A program made the position numbers and the translations under genes. The notes below the pieces were generated by a model. It made no database searches, was not told where the DNA came from, and was given only the letters and a program-made list of their open reading frames with translations. Of a stretch of 64,000 nucleotides of DNA, positions 23,762 to 39,110 are shown piece after piece. This DNA is from Casuarina equisetifolia (taxonomy: Eukaryota > Streptophyta > Magnoliopsida > Fagales > Casuarinaceae): positions 27,107,491 through 27,171,490 of the forward strand of contig CM052361.1 of the NCBI GenBank assembly GCA_028551475.1, in the 5' to 3' direction. Numbering within the stretch: position 1 is the stretch's first letter; each line of letters opens with the position of its first letter.

Positions 23762-25195
23762 CATTCTGGGAGAATTGGTTGAACTCTCGTTTTTCCCAAA
23801 AACTTGGAACTGGGAAGACTTTCCTTCTGTTCTTGTTTTCTGCGTGTGTATAATCACGCACTCTCTTCTGTTACATGTTAATTATTTTTATTCATATAGT
23901 AGATTGTATAGCGGAAGTGTTGGCTTGGAAGAATTGCTATGGCAAAGTGGGATTTTTCGTTTGCCATGCGAGGTTTTCTGAAAAGATGCTGCCACATATT
24001 GTTTTCCACGAAGGTTGGCTTTCTGGCCTGGACACATGCATTGTGGAAGAATTTGATAAGGGAGAATCTCGTCAAAAGGAGAGCAGTGGTCTTTCCACTG
24101 TTTCTCTACCATGACTCTAAAGCTTATCGTCCCTCCTGGAACTTTCCTTGTTTACCGGTTGTAGGATAAAGTTTTTGTACGAGAAGCTCCGTGGGGTGGT
24201 CTATTTTGTCTTCTTCATCGTTGGGTGTCTCGGACTTGGTTCCGTTTTTACTTCGAACCTCATCTAAGAAAAGAAACCCCATTTTGTCTTTCTGGTTGGT
24301 AGGCACTTAGCCGCGTGATGGAGATGAAAGCTTAGTTGACTTTCCAAACGAAGTTCGAGATCTCTGGTTGTGGGGTAATGCAGCCAAATTGCCAAAACGT
24401 GGCTTTCATGACGACGCGGGCTTTATAGTTTTTAAACCCTCCCAAAGCCAACCACTCCGCCAGAAAGTCAACAACGCCGAGCCCAGAATCAGAGAACATC
24501 TTCTTTCTCTACCAAAAGATAGATAGAAATGTATAAAGTAAATGCATTTGTATTCATAGAAACGGTCAGAAAGATACTTGCGATTATTTGTTCGATCATA
24601 AATGCATTATTTTATCCTCTGATTGAAAAGATGGCTGCCATCTCAATCAGCCACATGTACTTGGGCTTTCGTGGCGGAGACATGTTAAGAGAGATACGTT
24701 GATCCACTAGGGAGTCAGATTTCTTCGAACTCTTCTTTCCCTACTCTACCAACCCTTGTTAATCTTCAGGGGTATCGTAAGGACATGTACTTTGATGATC
24801 CTAATTTCTACTATTCAATGCTCCCCTACTTTGGATTTCTCCGTTTTCCTTTCCAGTTAATCTAAATTTGGCTGATTCGCTTTCAATTTCTTTGGTATGT
24901 TTCTTCTAAAGCTGTATTGGACGGGAAGTTTGATGGATTCTGTATGCTCTGTTGCCCACTAGCTGGCGTTTTTCACTGTACTTGGTATGGGTTCTTTCAT
25001 CATTCATTCATTTACAAAGTGTTAAAGCAAGAATTTTTTTTTGCCAAAGTTTAATTGGGCTGCTTCGGAATTCTATTGCGTTGAGCTCTTACAGGCTTTT
25101 CCTGTTATCAGGTAGAGTATTTTTCTATTACAACAATTCCCGGTGTTGGATACTCGGAAGAATTTGAGAGTTGGGACTTTCGTTTCCTTATTGGG
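23762..25195 (+). other. Spacer and promoter region between copies B and C
   Basis: There is no gene. The left edge of unit C is at about 23911, only 150 bases after the stop codon of B. From there the sequence follows the 5' flank of A, with two gaps. The A segment 678-1220 is missing near 24204. C in turn keeps two stretches, around 24305-24440 and 24495-24600, that A lacks. A TATA-like tataaa lies at 24532-24537 in the C-only part. The leader acceptor region near 25112 (ttatcag) matches that of A. Confidence 0.7.
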
Positions 25196-28100
25196 ATGTA
25201 TCTCTCTAGATCTTTGACGTATGGATTATTTGTTGTTTCTTGGTTGTGTTGGTGGTCTTCCCTTCTTACTGGAGCACAGGATCCCACTACCCACCCGATA
25301 GAAGGTGACTATGATTCCGTTTTCCACTTCCCTCTTTTTTTGGCAAATTATTTTTGAAAGACCCACAAGCTTCTTTTGTCAATCATAATCTTGGGGGAAT
25401 GCACATGGATACGTGATTTATTTATTCATTGTGTGCACCTGATACCAGAACTAGAGAAACACTAGGAGCCGCAAAGCTTATGAGCTTTTGAACTTTTCTC
25501 TTGATAAAATGATGATCACCATCTGTTTAATTTGCAGTGAAGGCATTGCAAGCCATCAAGAGAAGTTTGATAGATCCCAATGAGAATCTGAGAAGCTGGA
25601 ATCGAGGAGACCCATGTACATCACATTGGAGAGGTGTTCTGTGCTTCAATACATCATTAGATGATGGATATCTACATGTTCGAGAATTGTATGATTTTTT
25701 CCTTTCTTAATTTTTATTTGTACTGGGAATAAAAATGTCCTACTTCCTGTCAATTATAATGACTTTTCTTTCTTCATTTTTTTGTATTCTTGCATGATGT
25801 CATATTCAGTATTCCTGCTTAATATCTGCTCATACAAACTTACACCAATTAGTCTTAAATCAATTTGAAAGTATATATCCATGCTCTTTTCATTTGTCCG
25901 GAAAATCAGTTTACAATGCTTCATCATATAATTTATGGCCTGGAGACCAAGTCACCATCTCAGGCCTATTGTTATTTGGAATTTAAGCTAGTCCAAAGTT
26001 TAGATATAAGACTTTCAAGCTTTAATTAAACTCAGGTATTAATAAATGTGAGCACTTCAACGGAGAACTCAGGTTTAATAATTTTCCTATGGGCCTCCTT
26101 TCTGCAGGCTACTACTGAAAAGGAATTTGTCAGGAAGTTTATCATCAGAGCTTGGCCGCTTATCATATATGACAGTATTGTAAGGAAAAGAATACCTGAA
26201 AGCTGTTTTTTGTGCAGCCAACATCTTGATTTGAATCAAAGTTTTTGAGTACCTCTTTCCTTAACTTTTGAAACATTATTATTCTCCACCTCATGTTGGC
26301 TTTGGTTTATTCATTCTACTGATATATTTTTTCTCTGACTACTTCATTAAAGAGATTTCATGTGGAACAACATAAGTGGGAGTATACCGAAGGAGATAGG
26401 CAATATTACATCTTTGAAACTCTTGTAAGTTGATCATATTTTTTTCCTGGATAGCTTTGATACTCAGTATTGTTTATAAGCACATGAAATACCATTACTA
26501 AAGAGAGATGTGCTACTACTTCATAAATTTTAAAGCTTCTGATTTAAGTGATAGTACTTGGGTCAGAACCAATTTAGTTGTATGTTGGCAGTGTTCTGAA
26601 TACTTGGTATTTGATCTTCTGATATGTAATTTTTTGTGTTTTCAGGCTTCTGAATGGAAACCAATTAAGCGGTCCCTTGCCTGAAGAGCTTGGTTATCTC
26701 TCAAACTTGAAAAGAATGCAAATTGACCAGAATCAGATATCAGGATCAATACCTGTATCATTTTCAAACTTGAATCGATTGCAGCACTTGTGAGTGTTTT
26801 CCCCAAGCTATGTACACTAAATTCAGTTCTAAGATGACTAATTATTCCGCTTATCATTTTTTCATCTTTTTGTTTTTCTTCTTGTCCCTTGTGAGCAGTC
26901 ACATGAACAACAATTCAATTAGTGGGCCAATCCCGACTGAACTATCTAAATTACCAAGTCTTGTTCACTTGTAAGTTGGAAATTGATCATTCATATTTCA
27001 TAATTTAGTTATACGTCAGTACAATCTATGTGATCATCTTCAATTCTGCCCTGCAGCCTTCTTGATAATAACAACTTATCAGGATACCTTCCATCAGAGT
27101 TCTCCGAGCTGCCAAATTTACTGATACTGTATGAGTTCTTATTTCCTCAAATCTAATTACACATGTGATCCCATAAGTGCTGTGACAATTGTTGTCTTTT
27201 TCCTTTGCTTCTTAAATTGAACTAGGTTATGATTGTAAGTTCTATTTACAAATTGTCAATTTTTTGATCTGTTCACCATCTTTCTTTTGCAGCCAACTCG
27301 ATAACAATCACTTTGATGGGACAATTCCCCCTTCTTATGCCAACATGTCTAAACTGCTGAAGTTGTAAGTGAATAAGATTATCCTACGTTTGTGACTAGA
27401 TGTTTCAAAATTAAAGGAAATGGGTGCCAGCCGTTGGGTTTGAGGCTGAGGTCTTTACTGTATTCTTTAGTTTTAGCCCAAATTATACAAGAAGTTCTTT
27501 TCTTTCCCTCCCTAAGCTGCTGAACTTAAACTAATTGGAAAATATTGCCAAAATAAAAATACTGTGAGAAAGAAAGAATAGTGCTTTGTTTGTTACCATA
27601 CATAAATTACTGAAAACCTAAAGTGAAAAGGAACAGAAACGCAAATGCTTCTTAATTTAGATGTGGAGTTGCATAAGCCAACTAAGCTGGCATGGATGCA
27701 TTTCTTTGCACAAGTTAATATTCTCTATGATTTATTCTTTGTCGTTTGATATTTCATGTTCTTTTTTATAGTCTGTGAAAGATGTACAGAAGCCATATTA
27801 TCTTAATTAGCTATTACAAACATTTCATATTCCTGGAAGCGTTGCTTGCAAACTTGTCACCAGGATGCATATTCACTGGTTCATGTTAAAATTCTAATAT
27901 TTGGGTTTTGGTTGTCTTGTACCAGGAGCCTTAGGAACTGCAGCTTGCATGGAAATATTCCTGATTTAAGCCAAATTCTGAACCTTTATTATCTGTAAGT
28001 TTGCTTTACTTTGTTTTCCTTGTAAAGTCATTATACGATAATGAGGTGCAGGCTTTTAGTGTCAAAAGAACAAATGCACCAGCCTAAACAAAATTTTCTT

Positions 28101-31100
28101 CTACTTTGTCAAAGACATCAGTTGGGTACTTATATCGGCTTTATTTTGCTTTATATAAATTTCAGGGATCTCAGTTCAAATAAACTTAATGGATCCATAC
28201 CTATAAATAGGCTTTATGAGAATATCACAACCATGTAAGATTCTCCATCTTTCAAATGATATGCTTTATGCATCTTTACTATTTCTTTTTAACCTTAAAG
28301 TACTGCAAAATATGTTCAAACTGATCGTTCAGTTTTAAAGATAATTTATACCAGCAATCACCTTGACTTCAAGATATATTATTTGAACAATATTGTCAGC
28401 TATTTATCCAACAACAATCTTAGTGGAACAATTCCTGCCAGCTTTTCGGGTCTTCCACATCTTCAGAGATTGTGAGTAAACTCCCACTTGTTCTATCATG
28501 TAAACTCTCAATCATTAGATTTCTGGTGCACTATTAAATACTCAACAATGAATTTAACCATTAAGAAACTAAATGGCTGTATTTGGTAAATTACTCCCTG
28601 TGGCAGGTCTATTGCCAACAATGCATTGAGTGGTTCTGTTCCATCCACCATTTGGCAAAATAGGACTTTGAGAGGGATGGAAAGCTTTGAACTGTAAGAC
28701 CTGAATTAATTGTTAGTGATTCCCTTGGTTAAACTCTCTTTCTCTAGTAATGTGAGTGCACATATGTGCTTTCATACTTTGAAGCAGCTTGTTCTTGTAG
28801 TAGTACAAGATAAAGTTGATTCCTTACTTGTGGTCACATCATGCTCTTTGTAAATGCCAAAACCGTAATCTCCTGGGTAAACCTTACTACATTATCTCAT
28901 ATCAGATTTTCTAAGCAATCCTTGTACCTTTTTGAATTGCAGGGAGTTGCAGAATAATAAGCTTTCCAATATTACAGGCAGCACTAGTGTGCCTCCAAAT
29001 GTGACAGTCTGGTTTGCTTCTTTACTTATTTCCCAGTTATAATAGAAATTGATTGACATAGAAGTTCATGTATAATTAAATGAATCTTCAGATTAATGTG
29101 ACTTCTAGGCAAAAGTGTGTGGATTTTCTCATTTTTGAGTCAGTCATTAGGTATAATAGGCTTAAAGAGATGACCATAGCTCATTGAACTAATGATCATG
29201 TCGCCTATTTGATTGCTTATCAACAGGCTTCAAGGGAATCCCTTATGCTCAGATACCAACCTAGTCCAGTTCTGTGGATTTGAAGGCGAGGATGAAAATA
29301 ACATCCAGAGATCAATAAACCCCACTACAGATTGTCTACTTAATGGGTGCCCCATCTCTTATGAATATTCCCCTAAATCTCCTGCACATTGTTTTTGTGC
29401 TGCCCCTCTGCTCATTGGTTATCGCTTGAAAAGTCCAGGATTCAGAGATTTTCTTCCCCACAGACGTGTATTTGAGGAATTCTTGACATCTACTCTTGAG
29501 TTATTTCTTTACCAGCTGTACATTGATTCCTTTGCATGGGAAGTAGGACCTCGGCTGAGAATGTACCTGAAAATATTTCCTGCATACGATGCTAGCATTA
29601 ACAATTCTAATACCTTCAATATAAGTGAGGTTCGGCGAATCATGGACATGTTCGTAACATGGAAGATTAATGATCCCGACCTATTTGGACCTTTTGAAGT
29701 TCTGAACTTCACTCTACTGAGTGTTTATGAAGACGGTTTGTCTCTAAACCCTTATTTGTTGATATATCAGTGGACAGGGCCTTGAATTTGGAATTAATTC
29801 TCATGTACCACTAGATGATTGTGCAACTTTTTTCTCTAATTCATTGACCTTTTGTACTTTCACATCCTTTGTCCTTAATGGATAATCTTAGGCATGTGGC
29901 ATTGTTCTCTGTATTATCATCGCGTGCACACTTGTGTTTGTGTTCAAATATGCTTGCCTATCCTTCTTTCTCTGCATAACACGTGTGTGTTTGCTAGTGG
30001 TACATTTGAGTGGAGGTAGCAACACCACTTCCATGTCTTGTTGAAGATAGGCCTGGTTTTTTATGCAGTGTAATGTGATCTATCACATAAGTGACTAACT
30101 GCAATGCTTTCAGCTTGATTCTTTGTTTGCTGGATAATTAGTCGTGTTCTATGTTGACCAAAAAGGCAGCTTCAAGCTTACATCATACCTCACTCATGGC
30201 TTTATCCCATGCATAGATAAACTATGCTTCAGTCATATCTTACCTACCGTCATGTGTTCATATGTGAAGTGGATATTGTTAGATAATTGTGATTTTGTTA
30301 TGCTAATAGTTTTCACGAATGTCACAGCGATTGCCACCCCTCGAAGGTCTGCTTTAAGTGCTGGTGCATTGGCTGGCATGATATTGGGAGCCATTGCAGG
30401 TGCAGTTACATTGTCTGCTGTTGTTACTCTTCTGATTTTGAGAGTGCAGATGAGGAAGTACCGTGTGGTTTCTAGAAGACGCTATTGTGAGTATCTTTTG
30501 TCTATAATCTTAGGATGTTTGGCTTTGATATTTCATTTTTTTTTTTAGCTTTGCCTATTAGTTGTATCTATTTCAATCCTAATTAGGCCTCTCAGTCATG
30601 CCGGGCTGATGCTTGTCTAAGCTCACCCTGAGGTAGAAATGCCCCTGCCTGGCCCAAAATGGTCACTTCTAGCCCATCTCAGCCATTGTTGTCGGGCAAG
30701 TTTCCGCAAACTTTGACTGGCCATGAATTGGGACATCATTAATAAATGTAAAACTGCAACAAAAAGTTGTTGGCTCAGGCCTTTATATGTGTGTTTATAT
30801 GCATACATAAACATGCATATACAGATAAACAATACACAGCAACAAAACCTAATAAAATAAAGCATTCTGACAATCTATACCTATGTATCAGAACTACAGA
30901 GCTAGACTAAAAACCAAGTGAATTCAGTGCTAACACATGCCAACAGTATTCAGCAGCGAGACATGGAGTTCTTGCTTTGAGAGCTAGAAAATGAGTCTGG
31001 AACCGAGGAAAGTGCAACCAACTGTCCCAGATCAGCCATTTTCCGAATCAATAAATCAGTTGTTACCTCAAAATGCAATTATATGAGTCAAAGAATGAGC

Positions 31101-34100
31101 AGTAAAGTTGCGAACAAGCGGCAAGTGTACCTTTGAGATACCAAAGAATCAGATGGGCAATGACCATACAAGTACAATGGACCCCATATGATAGTATAGT
31201 TAATTTTAGGGTTAGTAATGACTAAATACAGTAGGGCTTCTACTAAGAAAAGAGCTTATACGGATTCCAATGTGCCTTTGATGCTCAGATCAAGTACATT
31301 GAAATGGACCATTATTTTGAGAGTGAACATGTAGCTCAAAGAGCTCTTGATGTTTGTTATGTCTCAGGCTACAAGGGACGACTTAGACAGAGTGAAGGCA
31401 GTAAAATGAGTTTAGTTTTGTCTAGGTGGCCACTACATGGCGATGTGAAATGGCTGCTGGATTTGTATGATGTCATTATGGTTGTTGGATCTGTCTTATG
31501 ACTATTAGAAATACTAGTGTCACTGGCGACCGTTGAGTTTGTTTGATAAATTGGGGAAGACCCTCTCCTCTTCTTGCTTCAGGGGTGAACACCCAAAGAG
31601 GAGGAAGAAACAATATTAAGAAATCTTTTAAGGGAGTAAGGAAGTGTTGTAAAGTTCCTACCTCAAGGACTGTAGTTAAGAAATAATAGACTGGATGAGG
31701 TTTACGAACAGAGGAAGACACTGATGAAATGGGAAAATTAGGCGAAAATCAGTGGGAGAGCTAAGAGAACCTAGCCTATGAGTCAAATATGAAAGGAAAT
31801 ACCTTATGGTGTACTAACTAAGGTTTCTTATGGGTTAGTTGTTGCATAGGAAAATTTTCCTGATAAATCTAGAGACACTTTACAAAAATTTGATTCAATA
31901 CATGTAAGAAAGATATCTTAGGAAAGAAAATGACGAGTGAAAAGATAAAATAGTTACTTCATCCATTCTTTAACATGGAGGATGGAAGGACAAAAGATCA
32001 CTGGAACGGTTCTAGGAAAATCGTCAGAAAATTTTCAAAGTTATCTTATTGCAATTTTTTGATCATGAAAATACCATAAAGCACAAATCAGGTTCAGTAA
32101 TATAAATTAAAATGTGTTGCAGAGGTAGCTCTGATTTGAGAATGGCCCCAGTCTCTTCCTCCATTCTGGATAGAAAAATGAATTAGTGGTTCCTAGAATT
32201 TAGACAATATATGGCACTGGAAAGAAGATCTCCAGTCCCTAGCCTTGAGCTCTTTCTTTTGTTTAATTTTTGATTCCTTTAGGGCTTGAAACTTGTTTCC
32301 AGATTGGGGTTTAAACCCGTTTCATTTTTTTTTCCACTCCCAAAACATTTTTAAAAATACAGTTGTCCAGAGAAGTTTTCAAATGTGATCCTTGTAGATA
32401 AGTCTTTTCAATTTTTCCTTTTTTTTTTAAACATTTTTTAAAGTGTGAAACAGGTAAATGCTTTTTGGAGACTTTACAAAGTAGATCCCCAAGCATTTGA
32501 CCATCTAGAAGGTCAAGGATCTTCCTTAATGTTAAAGACTTGATCAAAAAGCAGTATTATATTGTTAAAAAATTTGTTTTATAAACATTGCTCCTGAAAT
32601 GACTAAGCAGGATTATTACAATCGTGTATGCGTCTCTTAGCAGATGAGAAGTCATCCAACTCTCTGACTAGTGCCTTTTCTGATGAATGAGTTTGTTTTG
32701 GCAGATATGCTCATTGGATCTTGTTGAATAAAATCTTGTTAAAGAATCGAAGTTAATCAACTTCAGTGTCAGCCCATAACATGTGTATAGATTTTCTAGA
32801 GAACACTGGCATCATTCCTGTATTTAGACGTGTGTTCTAAATATCCAAAAATTTGAATTTTTAAATGCGATGCAACTGTTTGGATAATTTTTGGCCAATG
32901 GGTATGGCATCTTCCATGCAGCATCTATCATTGTACTTTCTGTATTTAACGTTGAAGCTGTATTTAATATGCAGCGTCCAAAGCCTCTATGAAAATTGAT
33001 GGTGTCAAGGCTTTCACCTTTAGAGAAATGGCTATGGCAACAAACGATTTTAGCAGCTCCAGTCTGGTTGGCCAAGGAGGGTATGGAAAGGTTTATAAGG
33101 GCATTCTAGTTGATGGTGGAGTTGTTGCTATAAAACGTGCACAGGAGGGGTCCTTACAGGGTGAAAAGGAGTTCTTAACAGAAATAGAATTGTTATCGAG
33201 GCTGCATCACCGAAACCTTGTGTCTTTGATTGGATATTGTGATGAAGAAGGTGAACAGGTGTTTTTTCTTATCCTAACTGAACATTTTAGTTTGGATTAT
33301 CCATTGATCTTGCTGCTGCCTTCATGAGGAATCAATCCTTAGGCAGCGAGAAAAACCAAGTTGCTTAGGCTTGATTACAATCAACTTAGTAATTTGCTCT
33401 AAAAAACAGGGATTGTGAAAGCTGTAAACCCACATATAGAGCTGCTTTTGAATAACCATGGATAATTAGAAGAAACCATGCACCCAATCTATGGAAACAT
33501 TACGTTTTTGTTGATCTGGAAAGCATATAGTTCATCAAAAGTTGGGAATTATTTGATTTTTAAAAGTACATAAATCTCCTTGGACAGTGAGCTTAAACAC
33601 AGTTCTTCCTTCTCTTGTGCACGATTAGTACCCTTCCGCCTACAAATTTGTTTGGCTTGCACGAATTAGTTTGTCTTGGTCTTTGTTGCTGAATATTTGT
33701 TGAAACTTTTGCTGGGAAATGCTTTAAGTGAGTATTATTGTGCATGCAGATGTTGGTCTATGAGTTTATGCCAAATGGTACTCTGAGGGATCACCTTTCT
33801 GGTACATCCTATGTTCATCCCTTTAGTTTTCTAGTATACGTGTTTATCCTTTTAAGTTTTGCTACATTTTTTTCTTTTAATTTATTTTGTGAATGTTCAT
33901 CATTGCATGTGAATGCTGGTCAAAAGTAGTTATCTATCAAAATTTATGCTACATTCTAATGAACTTATCGGTGGCTCTTGTCCTTAACAATGCAGCCAAG
34001 TTTAAAGAACCTCTTAGTTTTGCTGTGAGATTGAGAATTGCCATTGGAGCAGCTAAAGGCATCCTTTACCTGCATATGGAAGCCAATCCACCAATATTTC

Positions 34101-35277
34101 ACCGAGATATCAAGGCCAGTAACATACTAATTGACTCTAAGTATATGGCAAAAGTTGCTGATTTTGGGCTTTCCCGACTCGCTCCAACTCCAGATAGTGA
34201 AGGGACTATGCCTGCTCATATATCCACAGTTGTGAAGGGGACACCAGTAAGACTCTTATAGTTGATATTTACCTAAAAGAATTACAAACTTCATGAGCTT
34301 CTAGTTTAGGTTATATGAAAATTTATACTTTTTTGTATTCTGCAAAGTACACTTATATAATTGATGTTTATTTCTTTATCCTCTTATTTTTCATAACAAT
34401 CTTGTAGGGTTACCTTGATCCAGAGTATTTCTTAACTCACAAACTCACAGACAAAAGTGATGTTTATAGTCTTGGTGTTGTATTTCTTGAACTCCTAACT
34501 GGGATGCAGCCAATAGCACATGGCAAAAACATTGTTAGAGAGGTAAAACAACTTTCTCTCTTTCTCTCCCCTGCCATATGTCGTTAGAGCCTATGCATCA
34601 GGGACATCCGCAAGTTTGAGCTTTAATATGAATAAATGAGGATAGACATTTGAGTTTTCTTTCCAAGTTTTCAACTCCAATATTGTGAGAGCTAGCCAGT
34701 CAATCCATTTATTGTCATCTTATGTATTATATTCAAGTAGAAGCATATTATGCCAATGGAAAGCGTTCCCATTAAGTTAGGCCAAAGTCAGAAATCTTTG
34801 CATTCTGTTTGTATATATCTTTTATAGATCGAGATCATTTTGTGTTATTTTAATTCCTTTGATATGCCAGCTGAAATTTTTTCCAGCAAAATAGTTTTTC
34901 TTGTAACTCCTTATGGTTTCCATCGATTGCAGGTCAGTGCTGCATATCAATCTGGTATGATATTCTCTATTATTGATGAGCGAATGGGATCTTATCCTTC
35001 TGAATGTGTGTCGAGATTCGCAACTTTGGCCCTTAAGTGTTGCCAAGATGAGACAGACACAAGACCTTCAATGGCGGACGTGGTACGAGAACTTGAATGC
35101 ATATGGCTTATGATGCCCGAATCAGACACTGGAATGGCAACTCCAATGGTCTTTAATGTTGAAAAAGCAATGAGTTCAACATCATCATCCTGTACAGAAA
35201 GGAATCCTTATGTGTCAACAGATGTATCTGGAAGCGACCTTGTTAGTGGAGTCATTCCAAGTATCGCACCTAGGTAG
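25196..35277 (+). CDS. LRR receptor-like kinase, subfamily VIII-1, copy C
   Basis: About 954 residues. Exons: 25196-25304, 25538-25688, 26108-26179, 26353-26424, 26646-26789, 26899-26970, 27057-27128, 27293-27364, 27926-27994, 28166-28234, 28400-28471, 28607-28693, 28943-29011, 29227-29735, 30328-30486, 32975-33258, 33750-33801, 33996-34246, 34408-34542, 34933-35277. The signal peptide is [20 protein letters not shown] with the likely cut after LLTGA. The [13 protein letters not shown] cap, about ten LRRs, the Cys ectodomain ([23 protein letters not shown]) and the membrane segment (about 559-585) follow. The kinase is fully canonical: [13 protein letters not shown] (K653), HRD (D749), DFG (D767), GYLDPEY (E801) and SDVYS (D813). 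The tail ends [10 protein letters not shown], like Arabidopsis At5g01950-type kinases as I remember them. It is the copy most likely to keep ordinary kinase signalling at the plasma membrane. Ligand unknown. Confidence 0.93.
30487..32974 (+). other. Long intron 15 of copy C
   Basis: This 2.49 kb intron matches intron 15 of copy A over most of its length. It lacks the A segment at about 9730-10060. The minus-strand open stretch seen in A is shorter here. No gene or known transposon domain is recognised. Confidence 0.6.
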
Positions 35278-36470
35278 AAAGCACTTGGGAAAAGTTGGTC
35301 AAGTAGGCTACATTGACATGAACTTTAGAAAATTTGTATACAACTTGGTCTTTGATTTTGTATGTACCCTCTAACTTTTTCACGATAGCTAGTTTTGGAA
35401 AACATATACTTAGAAAAGTACTTGACACAATAGAAAACATTATTGTACAATTATTATGATGTATAGATTCACGTCCATTTGGTCCATGCAGTATATATAG
35501 TTTGATTTGACACAAAAGTACTTTGAAGATCAAAGCTACCAAATTATAGAGAAAAATATTTGGTTAAAACACTACATTTAAAGTTTGTCTTTTATGTGCT
35601 AGGAAAATAATCTTATTATTTGGGTACAATTACGTGATGATATATTTATTTATGAGTTTTTGAGTCACTTATATGCATTGCTTAAGATATTTTCTTCAAA
35701 TAGTTGGGATATAACTACCCAACATCAATTCCAAAATCTATTCTAGGTCCTCAAAGGGCTATGTACATTTCTTAAATAGTTATGGCTCCATTTTTTAAAA
35801 TTCATTTTGTATTTTATTTTCTTACAAACAATAAGTTAAATCCCACATTTGAAAAAAAAAACACTTATTTTCATAAATATTTTTAGAGGAATATGTAAAA
35901 TTTATAGAGTTTATCAATTCTTTACACGTTTCAAATTTTATTATTTTAAGCAAAGATTTATTTATTAAAATTTTAGAAATAATAAGCTTCAACCTATACT
36001 ATCCAAACTTGAAAAATTTTCTACAATTATAAAAGAAAATATCTATAGATTTGCATTTAATATTTAATCCACTAATATTGTCAGTCATACTATTCTTAGT
36101 AGTTGACATAATCTTTTAGAAATTTCCAATTGACTAACGACAATAAAATAAAATAAAAAGGTAAAAGCATGAGAAAAATCTATTACATTGTATGAGGAGA
36201 AGAAAAAATGGGCGTGGAAAGTGAGAAAGGCGGGTCCAAGAGGGAATCAGAGTCATGAAGATTTTGTGGGCTGGGCTCCTTATTACGTAAGTAAATCGTC
36301 TTGGGCTTCAAATTACATAAGTAAACCATCTCGACGGCGGCCTACGCACATGACGCATGCCCACACGTATTTAGGTTTTAGCACCGCCTCTCCGTATATA
36401 AATGCCCCCCCTCTTACCTTCTTTCCTTGTTTCCTAGGGTTTTCGATTGGCAGCCGCACATTTGCACGCC
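35278..36470 (+). other. Spacer between copy C and RPL10, including the RPL10 promoter
   Basis: The first 670 bases are the 3' flank of unit C. About 35950-36180 is AT-rich unique sequence with nothing recognised. The RPL10 promoter occupies roughly 36250-36470. Confidence 0.7.
36267..36443 (+). promoter_or_regulatory. RPL10 promoter: site II motifs, TATA box and telo-box
   Basis: Three TGGGCT site II words (36267-36272, 36272-36277, 36302-36307) precede tatataaat (36395-36403). A pyrimidine-rich leader and a tagggtttt telo-box (36435-36443) then follow, just before the start codon at 36471. In plants this set is typical of ribosomal-protein and other growth-linked genes, where TCP factors bind site II and telo-box factors bind AGGGTTT. 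The elements are seen directly; their use is inferred. Confidence 0.75.
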
Positions 36471-38281
<1,811 letters not shown>

Positions 38282-38641
38282 GAATGTCTGGGTTATTCTG
38301 TCTTGGCATTTGATTTGATTTCTGTTTTAGCAGTTGCCTTAGTATCATTTTGCGTTGAATGGACACCGTGTATTCGAGATTTTGCGAAATTGTTGTTTTG
38401 TGGGGGCTATTTAAGCCTCTTTTTATGTTGGAATCTTATTTTAGTTTCAAATTACACTACGACTCTTTTAAGTATACAAATGTTCAATTATTAATCTTCT
38501 CTTGGTCAGAACACTATCGATGGTTGTGGAGTCCAAGGCCGCGATGATCTTGTACAGCTCAATGTAGGCTCTTAGATCTCGTCACTTATGACTATCATCT
38601 AATTGTAAAGCAAAAATTACTTTTTAAGGCTTCATTTGCTA

Positions 38642-38737
38642 AGGGTTTCAATTTTACCAATTTGCATGGACGTAGTGACCAATTTCTCTAGGGTTTCAAT
38701 TTTACCCTATTGCGTGAAAGTGGTGACCAATTTGTTG
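38642..38737 (+). repeat. 48-base tandem duplication
   Basis: Two adjacent copies (38642-38689 and 38690-38737) both start agggtttcaattttacc and contain gtgaccaattt. They differ at several positions. It lies downstream of RPL10 and has no coding content. Confidence 0.75.
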
Positions 38738-38940
38738 AGGGCAGACTGGACAGATGGTATGATCCAATTTAGCACTGACGTTCCTAAATTTGGATCCCCA
38801 TAGAGAAGTTTAACAAAACAAAGCAAAGCAACAGACGGATCAAAATTAGTGTCATTTGAAAATTCAAGTCGAGTGCGTATTATGTAATCTCCGAAGGTTT
38901 TACATTTCCAATTTCTAGGTTGAGAGTGAACCTTGGGATG

Positions 38941-38989
38941 GGATATAAGACTTGAATCAAATTGCAAGCAACGTATCTCCATGACTAAG
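38941..38989 (+). repeat. Left arm of a 49-base inverted repeat around the B3 gene
   Basis: The segment contains cttgaatcaaattgcaagca. Its reverse complement occurs at 42279-42327 with 5 mismatches in 49. The two arms enclose the whole B3 gene. Confidence 0.75.
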
Positions 38990-39110
38990 GTGGGCACAGA
39001 AATGTTTTTATGGTGTACTGAGGTGAGCAGCTTCGGAAGACTGTTTAGCCATGGCGATCTAAATTTAGTGGGTTAGTGTAAAGATCCTATCCAGGTTTAT
39101 GGCAGGCACA

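Larger units (their letters stand above)
13955..23910 (+). repeat. Tandem segmental duplication, unit B (older, diverged)
   Basis: This roughly 10 kb block has the same order and exon plan as units A and C. Only the exons and short promoter and leader stretches align well; introns and 3' flank have mostly diverged. Similarity downstream of the stop codon lasts only about 25 bases (acattctgggagaattgg against acattttggaagagttga in A). Unit C starts directly at its right edge. B therefore separated before A and C split. Confidence 0.75.
23911..35950 (+). repeat. Tandem segmental duplication, unit C
   Basis: This is the partner of unit A (385-13920) and includes 5' flank, gene and about 670 bases of 3' flank. 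Although B lies between them, A and C share introns almost base for base over long stretches, such as 3005-3130 against 26048-26175. After about 35950 the sequence becomes unique and leads to RPL10. It probably arose by copying an A-type block past B, or by duplication of an A-B pair followed by loss. Confidence 0.85.
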
